Source: Cryobacterium sp. Y11
GTDB lineage: Bacteria > Actinomycetota > Actinomycetes > Actinomycetales > Microbacteriaceae
Length of the DNA: 36,505 bases
Reading direction: 5' to 3'
Assembly: GCF_002929535.1 (NCBI RefSeq)
Contig: NZ_PJJO01000040.1
Coordinates: 1-36,505, forward strand
The notes under the pieces were generated by a model. That model did not search any database. It was not told the DNA's origin and worked only from the letters and a program-made list of their open reading frames with translations. Positions 15,690 to 24,181 of this stretch are shown piece by piece (position 1 is the stretch's first letter; every line of letters begins with the position of its first letter). The position numbers were made by a program, and so were the translations under genes.

Positions 15690-15709
15690 GTATACGGAAT
15701 TCGTATAAT
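15690..15709 (+). promoter_or_regulatory. promoter with overlapping inverted repeat for ATPase 1
   Basis: TATAAT (15704-15709) is a perfect -10, giving a start about 30 bases before the ATG at 15748. An inverted repeat TATACG-GAATT-CGTATA (15691-15707) overlaps it, so repressor binding would block RNA polymerase. The -35 region is poor, which suggests activator use or an extended -10. Confidence 0.55.
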
Positions 15710-15747
15710 ATAAGGTTTTAGAACATTGAGCGTGGTACGTTCCCCTT

Positions 15748-16917
15748 ATGACTCTCCTGAACCCGTACACACCCGGTGCGGGTACTCGCCCCATGCTGTT
15801 GGCCGGACGCGCCACCCAGACTGCCTTGTTGCGGAATCTGGCTGACCAGGTTGAGGCGGGACGTACCGGCAACCCGATCATCTACATCGGGCTGCGTGGA
15901 ATGGGCAAGACGAGTCTGCTGTACGCGGCGCGTGACCTGTTTCGGGAACGTGGCTGGCTCGCCGGCTACTTCGAGGTGCGTCGAAATGTGGAACCGGGTG
16001 TGGCGGTGCAGAGCATTATCGCCGACAGCGCCCAGCTGTCCACCGGGAAGCTCCGCGCAGCCCTCGCTGCCGGGGGCCACCGCATCGGAGGCATGAAACT
16101 GACGCTCAGCCCCGCCGGGTTCAGCTTCGAGGTTGATGCAGACAAACGAACGGCAACTCCTGGTGCCGACCCCTTCCCCGCCCTGGTGGCGTTTCTGCGC
16201 GCGCTGGGCGCTGACGCTCGGGCCAACGGTGTCGGGGTAGCACTGCTCATCGACGAGTTGCAGCTGTTCCGAAAACGTGACCTCGCGGTGCTCATTCAGG
16301 CACTGTCCGCGCTGGAGGACGAACCCATCGTCCTCATCGGCGCCGGTCTGCCCGGCCTTCCCGCAGACATGGCGAAGGCGAATACGTACGCCGAACGATT
16401 CCGATTCGAGAATATTGGGCCGTTGAACGATCCGGACGCGAAGGAAGCGGTCGTGGGTCCGGCTTTCGGACAGGGCATTCTGTGGGATGCGCGCGCTGTG
16501 GAGGCCCTCATCGCTACGTCGCAGGGCTACCCGTATTTTCTCCAGCTGTACGCCAGCGAGGCGTGGATTGCCGCCGATGGTGCGCCCACCATCACCCCAA
16601 AACACCTGCAGACGTCCGCCGATGCTGCGCAGCGTCAGCTCAACGTCGGCTTGTACGCCGCACGCTACGACCGACTCAGCGACAGGGAACGCGAGTATGT
16701 CGACGCCCTGGCTACCCTGATGTTCCCCCATGGTGGCCGGGTGGGTTCCGGCGCCGTGGCCCAGAAGCTTGGAAAGGCATTGACCGTAGTAGCACCGGTA
16801 CGTGACCGAGTCATCAAAAAGGGCATCGTGCACTCCCCCGCCTTCGGGATGCTCGAGTTTTCGGTCCCCGGTTTCGCCAGCTATGTTCTGGCCCGGAGCA
16901 CCGCCGCCGACCTCTAA
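15748..16917 (+). CDS. AAA/STAND-like P-loop ATPase 1
   Basis: A 389-residue ATP-binding protein. After a conserved N-terminus 'NPYTPGAGTRPMLLAGRATQ' comes Walker A GLRGMGKTS (48-56), then Walker B 'ALLIDELQ' (D169, E170), a sensor-like 'PIVLIGAGLPGLP' and 'SQGYPYFLQLYASEAW'. The C-terminal part looks like a winged helix ('SDREREYVDALATL', 'AVAQKLGKALTVVAPVRDRV', 'FSVPGFASYV'). This architecture is close to Orc1/Cdc6-like or MNS/STAND-clade ATPases common in actinobacteria, whose role is undetermined. It has no clear Shine-Dalgarno. A paralogue (17851-19002) faces it from the other strand, and both surround a repeat array. Roles in plasmid maintenance or defence are guesses. Confidence 0.75.
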   Translation: MTLLNPYTPGAGTRPMLLAGRATQTALLRNLADQVEAGRTGNPIIYIGLRGMGKTSLLYAARDLFRERGWLAGYFEVRRNVEPGVAVQSIIADSAQLSTGKLRAALAAGGHRIGGMKLTLSPAGFSFEVDADKRTATPGADPFPALVAFLRALGADARANGVGVALLIDELQLFRKRDLAVLIQALSALEDEPIVLIGAGLPGLPADMAKANTYAERFRFENIGPLNDPDAKEAVVGPAFGQGILWDARAVEALIATSQGYPYFLQLYASEAWIAADGAPTITPKHLQTSADAAQRQLNVGLYAARYDRLSDREREYVDALATLMFPHGGRVGSGAVAQKLGKALTVVAPVRDRVIKKGIVHSPAFGMLEFSVPGFASYVLARSTAADL

Positions 16918-16986
16918 CCGTTCGTTGTTCTGGTGACGGCACTTTTTGGGCTACCAGCTGCTTGGGCGGGACGTGGCTTGGCCGAC

Positions 16987-17665
16987 CTACGTGCGCTGCT
17001 CGCGCGCATCCTGTCTGGTTTCGGCCAGCTCAGAACGTAGCTGGACGAGCTGCTGGTCCTGGGTCAGGCGCAGATCGGCGACGCGTTGGTCATCGTGCAC
17101 ACTCTCCCGCCCGGATTCGGTCCGAGCCGCATCGTACTCGATGGTCACGGTGGCCACAGTGCTGCGCAGCGGGCCGGCCTCCTCGCGGAGTTCGTTACCC
17201 TGCGCGTGAGCCTTCTCGAGCTGCTCCCCCACGCCGCCGGCGTTTGCCTCAGCTCGGTGCGCGCGTTCGGCGTCCGCTCGTGCGCGATCAACGGTGCCGC
17301 GGGCGCGCTCATCGGCTTCCGCCCGTGCCAGAGTGGCGGCCTCGGCTCGAGCCGTTGCCGCGTCGTGGGACTGCTCCGTCTCGGCGAGGCGTGTGTGAGC
17401 GGATGCTAGCCGGTCATGCAGCTCGACAAGCTCGGCCTGAGCCTGCAGATCGTGGGTCTCCCCCGCCGTTTGGGTCTCAGCGTGTTCAGCGGTGACCTGG
17501 TTCGAGGCCTCCCCTGCGCCTCGAACCGCTCGCGGGCGTCAGCGAGACTCGCCTGCTGCTGGTCGGCCAGTTCTGAAGCCTCGACGGCCGCAGCATCCGC
17601 CTCGATCCGCTCGGTCTCTGCCTTTCGCTGGCCTGTTCGACCCGGCTCACTCTTGGCGCCCCGTC
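16987..17665 (-). pseudogene. decayed KfrA-like coiled-coil protein gene
   Basis: Minus-strand translation gives a long Ala/Glu/Arg-rich coiled coil that continues only if the frame is changed twice. The pieces are 'AETERIEADAAAVEASELAD', then 'SLADARERFEAQG', then 'ASNQVTAEHAETQTAGETHD', and after the last shift an uninterrupted run to 'LAETRQDAREQRT' at the stop (16987-16989). Heptad-like spacing and composition match KfrA-type plasmid proteins, which bind operator repeats with an N-terminal DNA-binding domain. That N-terminal domain is missing. Breaks are near 17630 and near 17515. The gene therefore lost its 5' end and its frame. The 24-bp repeats lie just upstream, where a KfrA operator would be. 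Confidence 0.6.
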
Positions 17666-17706
17666 ACGATCTGCCCTAAGCAGCGTTCAAAACTCCGCGG
17701 GCACGG

Positions 17707-17826
17707 TGTAAACGAAGTGGTGAGTTTTGCTGTCAACGATGTGATGAGTGCGTGTGTAAACGAAGTCACGAGCGAGGTTGTATACAAAGTGGTGATCGAG
17801 GATGTAAACAAAGAGGTGAGTGATTA
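17707..17826. repeat. five tandem 24-bp repeats (iteron-like)
   Basis: The core TGTAAACGAAGTGGTGAG recurs with starts at 17707, 17731, 17755, 17779 and 17803, exactly 24 bp apart. Copies vary (TGTCAAC at 17731, TGTATACAAAG at 17779, TGTAAACAAAG at 17803), but the TGTNNAC...GNG frame is kept. The strict period of just over two helical turns puts every copy on nearly the same DNA face, as in iterons, parS centromeres or KfrA operators. The array lies between the 3' end of ATPase 2 and the 5' end of the KfrA-like remnant. Confidence 0.85.
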
Positions 17827-17850
17827 CATTCTGGTGGTCGTCGCGTTTTG

Positions 17851-19002
17851 TCAGTCGAGGGGTTGGCTGTCGATCCATGCGGCCATGCCGGGGACGGCGA
17901 ATCGTAGAGCCCTACCCTCGGTGTAGATGGTGCCCTTCTGGAGCAGACGTGCCCGTAGGTAGGTCACGGCAGATGGTCGCTGACCGAGCGTCCTGGCAAC
18001 GTCGGCGCCGATTGGGTGTCCTCCGGCTATTACCAGGCGGGCGAGGGCGGCGAGGTATTCCTGTTCCCGTTCGGAGGAGTCTTTCCAGCGTGCGCTGTAG
18101 AGGCCGGCTGCGAGGTCTCTTTGTGCTGCGTGGTCCCCGTCTCGGGCGTGGGTGAGGCTGATCTGGTCGGCGTTTGAGGATGCCCGCCATGCGTGGTGGC
18201 CGAGCACCTGGATCGCGTACGGGTAGCCGCCGCTGGCAGTGGTGAGGTAATCGGCCGCGTCCTGGTCCATCGGTCGGCCCGCTGCGGCTGCCGGGCCAGT
18301 CAGCGCCTCGTGGGTGTCCGTGCTGGCCAGCAGGCCCACGTTGTGCCATTCCCCGCGTTCAAGGTAGGTCACCATCCGTCTGGGGTCTTGCATGCTCGGC
18401 AGCCCGGCCAATACGACCACGAAAGGCCACTGCTTGGTGACGGCGTCCTGGAGCAGTGCGGCGAGGCTGGCTAACTCGTCCTCAGTAGCCAGGTGAGTCT
18501 CGTCTACGGTCAGCAGCAGTCCGGCGTCCAGTGGTAGGGCGGCTTTCATCACGCTTTTCAGCGCTGTTTCCAGCTCCTCCTCTCGGGGCGTTATCGCCGC
18601 TGCCGCGCGGGTGAACTCGGCCTGCCCGCCGATTCCGGCCAGTGATGCCGTGATCGTTGCCTTCGTGGCCCTCCAATCGACTCTGTTCGGTGGTGCCTGG
18701 TCGTAGAGTTGCGCGGCCTCTGCCAACCGGGCGAGCAGCACCGGGGTGAAGGGTCGGCCCGGGTGAACTTCAACGCTGACACTGATCCAGGCATGTTGCT
18801 CTGCCGCAATCTGGCGCGCCCGCTCAAGTAGGACGGTCTTGCCGACTCCGCGGCTGCCGGCCAGCAGGATCGGCCGGGGTGTTCGCCCGTCGAGCGCGGC
18901 GACGTGGAAGGCCTCGGTGATCGCCTCGGTGATCTCGCCACGCCCGGCCAGCACGGCGGGCGACTGGTTGAAACCAGGCCGGTATGGGTTCGATACACGC
19001 AT
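17851..19002 (-). CDS. AAA/STAND-like P-loop ATPase 2 (paralogue of ATPase 1)
   Basis: A 383-residue protein with the same plan as ATPase 1: 'NPYRPGFNQSPAVLAGRGEI', Walker A GSRGVGKT (49-56), Walker B 'LLLTVDETHL' (D167, E168), 'PFVVVLAGLPSM', 'SGGYPYAIQVLGHHAW', and a C-terminal winged-helix-like part with 'SEREQEYLAALARL' and 'LRFAVPGMAAWI'. Similarity across the whole length marks an old duplication. ATG 19002 is chosen because the conserved NPY-x-PG motif follows at once. The frame is open to 19281, but the upstream part overlaps promoter-like repeats. It converges on ATPase 1, and its stop lies about 25 bases from the repeat array. Confidence 0.75.
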   Translation of the reverse strand: MRVSNPYRPGFNQSPAVLAGRGEITEAITEAFHVAALDGRTPRPILLAGSRGVGKTVLLERARQIAAEQHAWISVSVEVHPGRPFTPVLLARLAEAAQLYDQAPPNRVDWRATKATITASLAGIGGQAEFTRAAAAITPREEELETALKSVMKAALPLDAGLLLTVDETHLATEDELASLAALLQDAVTKQWPFVVVLAGLPSMQDPRRMVTYLERGEWHNVGLLASTDTHEALTGPAAAAGRPMDQDAADYLTTASGGYPYAIQVLGHHAWRASSNADQISLTHARDGDHAAQRDLAAGLYSARWKDSSEREQEYLAALARLVIAGGHPIGADVARTLGQRPSAVTYLRARLLQKGTIYTEGRALRFAVPGMAAWIDSQPLD

Positions 19003-19504
19003 GAGCAGAACATGGCAGGTATAGCGTAATAACGCGCATATAGCGTTGTATAGCAGCCGACGAACGACAACGGTACATGTTCCGCTTACGACACACCGAT
19101 TGCCCCGGTTCCGTTCGCTCGCTCGCTCGACAGTCACACCGCCATTCACAGGCGAAAGAACACCGCTCCTATGTGACGCAAGCCACAGAAACACCCCAGC
19201 CCCGAGCGCCTGACGACTAACGCCACTGACCGTTCCGTTGTTGCTCACGCCCCGTTTCCTGTTGGCGAGGACGGCGAACAAGTCGCTCGCGGCGTCACTG
19301 TCGATGCCGACGGTTAAGAACCGCCATCTAATGTTGTTGACGCCTCATCGTCATTCACCGTGACGGACAACACATGGACAGACGCTATTATTTAAGAGGG
19401 CACAGCTGATCACTCGTCCTCAACGCTTCGTGTCGCGAAGATGCGAGACATCCACTCGACGGGGAGTGAGTTCGTGCTGCAATTCAATACAACGCAATCC
19501 ACTT
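19003..19504. other. divergent intergenic region, ATPase 2 and histidine kinase
   Basis: No gene is supported here. Near ATPase 2 the octamer TATAGCGT occurs at 19020-19027 and 19039-19046, with a partial TATAGC at 19049-19054. These form overlapping -10-like and operator-like repeats for the minus-strand gene. Towards the kinase gene, TATTAT (19386-19391) is a possible -10 in plus orientation with no good -35. The rest shows nothing recognisable. Confidence 0.45.
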
Positions 19505-21133
19505 ATGACAGACGGTAGGGTGGCAACCCCGCGCGAGCAGTACCTATTCGATGGCGGTCAATCGCACGAGATTCAAGCAGCACTTCAAGAAATTCTTGAA
19601 CTTAACCGCGTCGCGCTAGACGCCGATTTCGCGGTGGTCACCTACCGCCCGTACTCCACGCAAGCAAACCTGGTTGCCTTGGCCTATTCGAGTACACGAG
19701 AGCTGGACTTCCCTCGCCCCAACGAACCGTTGACGGTGAGCGACCCGCTGTCGGGGCGATTGCCTTCTCTGGTCGTTGACATGACCATCCGTTCCCTCTT
19801 GCGCCGTCGCTCGATTCTGCTCACCTCGGCTGTAATCATTCCCTGGCGAGACGAATACGGAAGCGGCAGTGTCATCACGGGCAATCTATCCACTCGTCGA
19901 GTGCCGCTCCCAGACGAGAGCGATCGCCACACCCATGCAATCAGTAGCGCCGTTCAAAGCGGTCGTGCCTCTGGTTCCGCGATAATCAAGGACGGATTGC
20001 ATGCGGCCCTGAGAGAGGTCGCGGAAGCTAACGCGACCCTCCCCGACGCCGAGCTGCGGCTTCAGGCAATCCTGCAATCCGCCAAAGCCCTGTTCGGTAC
20101 CGAGGTCTCCTATCTGGCGATGCCGGAACGAAATCACCATACTTTTCGCTTCGTTCAGACTCTGGGAATCACCACCTCAGCTTTCCGGGGGCTCCGTGTC
20201 GAAGAAGGACACGGCCTCGGTGGCTTGGCCCGGGTACTGCGCAACCCAGTCCGCTCCCTCAACTATTTCCGGGACGACCGCCTGCAATCGGCTCCAGTTG
20301 CAGAGACCCGCGCCGAAGGCATCATCTCAGCAATGGCAGCACCCCTCATCCTGGATGAGCAGGTGAGCGGGCTGATTTACGTCGGTAACCGGAGCCTCCG
20401 CGCCTTCACCGAAACTGACGAACGCATACTTGAAGAGTTCGCACAGTTCGCCATGTTCGGAGTCGAGCAGAACATGATGGATGTCTACCGGAGGCAGGTG
20501 GTCAAACGCGAAGAACGCGAGCGACTTGCATTCGCTATTCACGATTCTGTTGTGCGCCGTCTTGTCGAAATCGGCTTCGTCGTCGAGAAGGGTCGACGAT
20601 CAACTCCATCGGCCACCGCTCAACAGCACTACGCCGCTATCGAACACGCGACCAGGTCAGCCATGGACGCCTTGAGAAGCCAGCTCTCCCAGGCGCTCGC
20701 AGATGATGACATCGAAGGGGTGACGGATGCTCGTGAGGTCATGAACCGAATAATGGAACTGCCCCACTTCTCGGGAATCAGCCGCAGTCACGAGGAGAAC
20801 ATCGAGCCCGCCCATGGAACCCTTTCGGCTCTCGCGGCGAATACCCTGGTCCGGGTTGGTCAAGAGGCCATTGTGAACGCAGAAACACACTCCCAGTGCA
20901 CACACATTCACGTTCAGCTCGACTTGACTGAGGCCACGGTGACGCTCACAATCCGAGACAACGGCACCACAATGACCCCGGAGCGGCTAGACCAAATACA
21001 GTCGACGGGTACCTCCCATTTTGGCGTCCGCGGGATGCAGAACGCGGTTCGATCCGTCGATGGACACCTTTCTTTTTCCTCGGCCCCCCCAGGTGGCCTC
21101 GTTGTCACAGCACAGGTTGATCGTTTCAGTTAA
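19505..21133 (+). CDS. soluble GAF-domain sensor histidine kinase
   Basis: A 542-residue (from ATG 19505) two-component kinase of the HisKA_3/NarX type. Two sensory regions, each GAF-like, fill the N-terminal 330 residues; the second is clearest, around 'LGTEVSYLAMPERNHHTFRF'-like sequence to 'SAMAAPLILDEQVSGLIYVG'. The phosphoacceptor is H346 in 'ERLAFAIHDSVVRRLVEIG'. The ATPase domain has the N box 'VGQEAIVNAETHS', the G1-like 'IRDNGTTM' and 'GVRGMQNAVRSVDG'. No membrane span is seen, so it senses a cytoplasmic signal or ligand. The frame is open to 19430, but no ribosome binding site supports the longer form. It is paired with the response regulator 14 bases downstream. Confidence 0.87.
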   Translation: MTDGRVATPREQYLFDGGQSHEIQAALQEILELNRVALDADFAVVTYRPYSTQANLVALAYSSTRELDFPRPNEPLTVSDPLSGRLPSLVVDMTIRSLLRRRSILLTSAVIIPWRDEYGSGSVITGNLSTRRVPLPDESDRHTHAISSAVQSGRASGSAIIKDGLHAALREVAEANATLPDAELRLQAILQSAKALFGTEVSYLAMPERNHHTFRFVQTLGITTSAFRGLRVEEGHGLGGLARVLRNPVRSLNYFRDDRLQSAPVAETRAEGIISAMAAPLILDEQVSGLIYVGNRSLRAFTETDERILEEFAQFAMFGVEQNMMDVYRRQVVKREERERLAFAIHDSVVRRLVEIGFVVEKGRRSTPSATAQQHYAAIEHATRSAMDALRSQLSQALADDDIEGVTDAREVMNRIMELPHFSGISRSHEENIEPAHGTLSALAANTLVRVGQEAIVNAETHSQCTHIHVQLDLTEATVTLTIRDNGTTMTPERLDQIQSTGTSHFGVRGMQNAVRSVDGHLSFSSAPPGGLVVTAQVDRFS

Positions 21134-21147
21134 CAAGGAGAACACCA

Positions 21148-21771
21148 GTGATTCGCTTTTGCGTCGTTGACGACCACCAGATCGTCCGAGACGGGCTCGC
21201 GGCGATGGCACTTCGCGAGGAGGACCTGGAACTTGTAGGCTCCAGCTCTCTGCTCGCGGAGGTAGCCGATCTTCTAGCCGGCACAAAACCGGATGTGCTC
21301 CTGCTCGACTTACAGTTTAACGGCGAGAGCAGCATGCAAACCTGCTTGGCCTTGACCCAAGCATTCCCCGAGGTGAAGATTCTCATCTTTAGCGCCTACG
21401 GCAATTCAGAACTGCTTCGGCAAAGCGTTCAAGCGGGAGCCGCCGGCTATATGCTCAAGGACACGGACACCTCGAAGATCCCCGAGATCCTGCGTGAAGT
21501 GACACGAAGTGGACACTATTTCGATTCACGGTTGTCGGGGCCTCTTCTCCGAGAGTCCTTTGGGCAGAGCCAATCGGAAGCCTTCACCGAACGTGAATTG
21601 CGTATCGTTTCAGAGATAGCTCGCGGCTCCAATAATTACGACGTCGCGGAACTTTTGAACATCAGTCCGCATACCGTCAAGTTCCATATCTCTGCGATGT
21701 TGAAGCGCTATAAACTTCAGCGGCGTTCCGAACTTGTTCATCTCGCGATGAGCATGCACCTGCTCGATTGA
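21148..21771 (+). CDS. NarL/LuxR-type response regulator
   Basis: A 207-residue regulator. The receiver domain has acidic D8 and D9 in 'VVDDHQIVRDG', phosphoacceptor D54 in 'LLLDLQFNG', and K104 in 'GYMLKDTDTSK'. The C-terminal helix-turn-helix (about 145-205) has 'FTERELRIVSEIARGSNNYD', 'VAELLNISPHTVKFHISAML' and 'KRYKLQRRSELVHLAM'. GTG 21148 follows AAGGAG. It is the cognate of the upstream kinase. The regulated genes are unknown, as no matching operator could be recognised by eye. Confidence 0.92.
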   Translation: MIRFCVVDDHQIVRDGLAAMALREEDLELVGSSSLLAEVADLLAGTKPDVLLLDLQFNGESSMQTCLALTQAFPEVKILIFSAYGNSELLRQSVQAGAAGYMLKDTDTSKIPEILREVTRSGHYFDSRLSGPLLRESFGQSQSEAFTERELRIVSEIARGSNNYDVAELLNISPHTVKFHISAMLKRYKLQRRSELVHLAMSMHLLD

Positions 21772-21905
21772 CGCGTCACGCCAAAGTTTGCTGCACGCCA
21801 TACTCACGATCACATGCCGGGTTACTGAGCAAGCCGATTCCTTCGATTCGGACCTCCGCCGTCTGCGATGAACGCGATCAGTTCGGGGATGCTATGAAGC
21901 ATCTC

Positions 21906-21939
21906 CGATGGGATGCCGCGGCGGCGCGGCATCCCATCG
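21906..21939. terminator. long perfect hairpin after the response regulator
   Basis: CGATGGGATGCCGCG (21906-21920) pairs with CGCGGCATCCCATCG (21925-21939) around a GCGG loop: a 15-bp perfect stem. There is no T tract, so it may be a processing or Rho-type stop signal, or an intergenic repeat. It lies 135 bases after the response regulator gene and 90 before the IS21 element. Confidence 0.55.
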
Positions 21940-22070
21940 ACAACAGTCTCGATCAACTGGTCCTCGGTGTCTGGCGAATTCCGTCTTGATGACGGGACCG
22001 ATCAGACAGAATTTTTCGTACCCTTTCTGTTAACGCCAACTGAAAATAGGGCCACCAACCACTATGGAAG

Positions 22071-23271
22071 GTGATCAAATTGGATGATTGGGCAGAGATT
22101 CGCCACCTGCATTCGACGGGGCAGCACTCGAAACGCGAGATAGCCCGACTTGTTGGGGTGTCTCGGGGAACGGTTGATCGGGCGTTGGCCGTGGATCGGG
22201 CGCCAACCTATCAACGCGAGCCGTCGGGGTCGAGTTTCGACGAGTTCGCGGGCCGCGACAGCGGCCGAACGGGTGGGGTGGTCGGGGTCACCGTCGTTGT
22301 TTCGGGCGAAAGTCGCTGAGCTCCGACCGGATTACCTCGTTCCAGACCCCGCGGACCGGCTCGTGCACCCACCCGGTTTCCAGGTCCAGTGCGACCTCTG
22401 GTTTCCGCACGAGGCCCTGCCATTGGGTCATGACCAGCTCGACACGCCTCCGGTGTTGGTAATGACGTCGACGTTCTCCGGGTTCATCCAGGGGCGCATG
22501 TTGCCGACCCGGAAGACGCCGGACCTGCTCGGCGGGATGTGGTCATTGGTGCAGGAAGCTGGTGCGGTGCCGACCCGATTGACCTGGGACAACGAGTCGG
22601 GCATTGGCAGAGGGAAGCTGACCGAGCCTGCCGCCGCGTTCGCCGGCACACTGGGCACCGAGATCAAGCTATTGAAGGCCCGAGACCCGGAGTCCAAGGG
22701 CATGGTTGAGCGGATGAACCAATTCTTCCGCAGCCGCTTCATGTCAGGCCGCACGTTCACGTCACCGGATGACTTCAACGCGCAGCTCGCCGTATGGTTG
22801 CCGGTCGCGAACAACCGCCTTTCCCGGTCCCGCAGAGGCCGACCCAACGATCTGATCAGCATCGATCGGGCTGCGATGCGCGACTTGCCGCCAATGGCGC
22901 CGGAGGTGCTATTTCGCAATAGCGTCCGGTTGCCCAGGGACTACTACGTTCGCGCGTTCAGCAACGACTACTCCGTCGATCCGACCATGATCGGCCGTGT
23001 CGTGGATGTCACAGCGAGCCTGGACACGGTCTTCGTTCACCACGACGGTGTCCTCATTGCCAAACACCACCGCAAATGGGCACGTCAGCTGACCGTCACC
23101 GACCCCGTTCACGTTGCCCGCGCGGCCGAGTTACGCGCCCAGTTCCAAGCCCAACGATCCCGTCGGCTCGTGGTCTCGCCGGTCGTTGAGACGGCGTCAC
23201 TGGCCCGGTATGACGCACTGTTTCACGTTGATATCGACGCGGCCCCGGCCGTGGTGGCGGTCGCCTCGTGA
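22071..23271 (+). pseudogene. istA: istA transposase, frameshifted with probable internal deletion
   Basis: The 5' part (from GTG 22071) encodes the helix-turn-helix 'EIRHLHSTGQHSKREIARLV', 'GVSRGTVDRALAVDRAP', then 'YQREPSGSSFDEFA'. The rest is in another frame and starts with 'AERVGW' near 22257. It carries the DDE-type core: D in 'QVQCDLWFPHEALPLG', D in 'TWDNESGIG', E in 'SKGMVERMNQFFRSRF'. In normal IstA about 20 residues separate the two joined parts, so a small out-of-frame deletion near 22245-22256 is the simplest reading. The catalytic core is intact but cannot be made together with the DNA-binding part. The 3' end overlaps istB by four bases. Confidence 0.8.
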
Positions 23272-24032
23272 TCGGGCCGGAAGCGGCGTCGCAGATCGAG
23301 TACTACGCCCGCGCGCTGCGGGCGCCGAGGATCAGTGAAGCGTTTCGGCGCCTGGGTGACCAAGCTCGCGACGCGGGCTGGTCCCACGAGGAATACTTGG
23401 CCGCGGTGCTCTCCAAAGAAGTCAGCGAACGTGAAGCCTCCGGTGCCGGACTGCGGATCAAAGCCGCCCGGTTCCCCGGCTATAAGAGCCTCGAGGACTT
23501 CAACTTCGACCATCAACCGTCAGCGGATCGGAATCTGATCGCGCACCTGGGCACGAGCGTGTTCCTGACCGAAGCGAAGAACGTGGTCCTGCTCGGCCCG
23601 CCAGGGACTGGGAAAACACACCTCGCCGTCGGCCTCGGCATCAGAGCCGCCGAAGCTGGTCACCGCGTCCTCTTCGACACCGCGACCGGCTGGGTCAGCC
23701 GCCTTCAAGACGCCCACTCCCGTGGCAAGCTCCCCGCGGAACTGGTCCGGATCCGTCGCTACAGCCTGCTCATCATTGACGAAGTCGGCTACATTCCGTT
23801 CGACCAAGACGCCGCGAACCTGTTCTTCCAACTCGTCTCCAGCCGATACGAACACGCGTCGCTGATCACAACGAGCAACCTACCGTTCGCCCGTTGGGGA
23901 GACGTGTTCGGCGACCTCACCATCGCCTCCGCCATGATCGACCGCATCGTTCACCACGCCGACGTAATCAGCCTCAAAGGCACCAGCTACCGCCTCAAGC
24001 AACACCAACCCGCCACAACTACGACACACTAG
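23268..24032 (+). CDS. istB: IS21 helper ATPase IstB
   Basis: A 254-residue AAA+ DnaC-like ATPase. Walker A is 'LLGPPGTGKTHLAVGL' and Walker B 'LLIIDEVGYIPF', with sensor-like 'SLITTSNLPFARW' and a closing 'MIDRIVHHADVISLKGTSYR' typical of IstB. It remodels target DNA and activates the IstA transposase. It starts at GTG 23268 within the end of istA (GTGA overlap) and ends 65 bases before the right terminus. The gene is intact and could act in trans with another IS21 copy. Confidence 0.93.
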   Translation: MIGPEAASQIEYYARALRAPRISEAFRRLGDQARDAGWSHEEYLAAVLSKEVSEREASGAGLRIKAARFPGYKSLEDFNFDHQPSADRNLIAHLGTSVFLTEAKNVVLLGPPGTGKTHLAVGLGIRAAEAGHRVLFDTATGWVSRLQDAHSRGKLPAELVRIRRYSLLIIDEVGYIPFDQDAANLFFQLVSSRYEHASLITTSNLPFARWGDVFGDLTIASAMIDRIVHHADVISLKGTSYRLKQHQPATTTTH

Positions 24033-24181
24033 AACCACACGATAGTGGCCCTGTTTTCAGTTGGCAGAAATGGCCCTATTTTCGGTCGGCATTAACACTT
24101 TCGTCCGAGCCCACTGACCGTCGGCGAATTCTGTGTGCCGAGGGGTGGTGGGGCCGGCTCAAACAGCCCCACCAGCCTTAC

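Larger units (their letters stand above)
22028..24097 (+). mobile_element. IS21-family insertion sequence with 5-bp target duplication
   Basis: A 2070-bp element. The left end, 22028-22053, begins TGTTAACGCCAACTG, and the right end, 24072-24097, matches it inverted at 23 of 26 positions, closing with TTAACA. A second internal repeat copy (GGCCCTGTTTTCAGTTGG, 24047-24064) matches the inner left end, as expected for the multiple transposase-binding sites of IS21. The pentamer CTTTC is duplicated directly outside both ends (22023-22027 and 24098-24102). It contains istA (frameshifted) and istB in the usual order. The intact target duplication shows a simple insertion without later rearrangement. 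Confidence 0.93.

Noticed and set aside
17707..17826. CRISPR array
   Set aside because: The repeats are contiguous 24-bp units without unique spacers, and no cas genes are present.
17687..17878. Small protein encoded by the repeat array (octapeptide repeats on either strand)
   Set aside because: A 24-bp period keeps any frame open. There is no ribosome binding site, and the repeat reads better as DNA-binding sites.
19003..19281. N-terminal extension of ATPase 2
   Set aside because: The extension covers promoter-like repeats and has no counterpart in the paralogue, whose conserved start matches 19002.
22150..22320. Programmed frameshift producing a full IstA
   Set aside because: No slippery heptamer or stimulatory structure was seen, and about 20 family residues are missing at the junction, which suits a deletion better.
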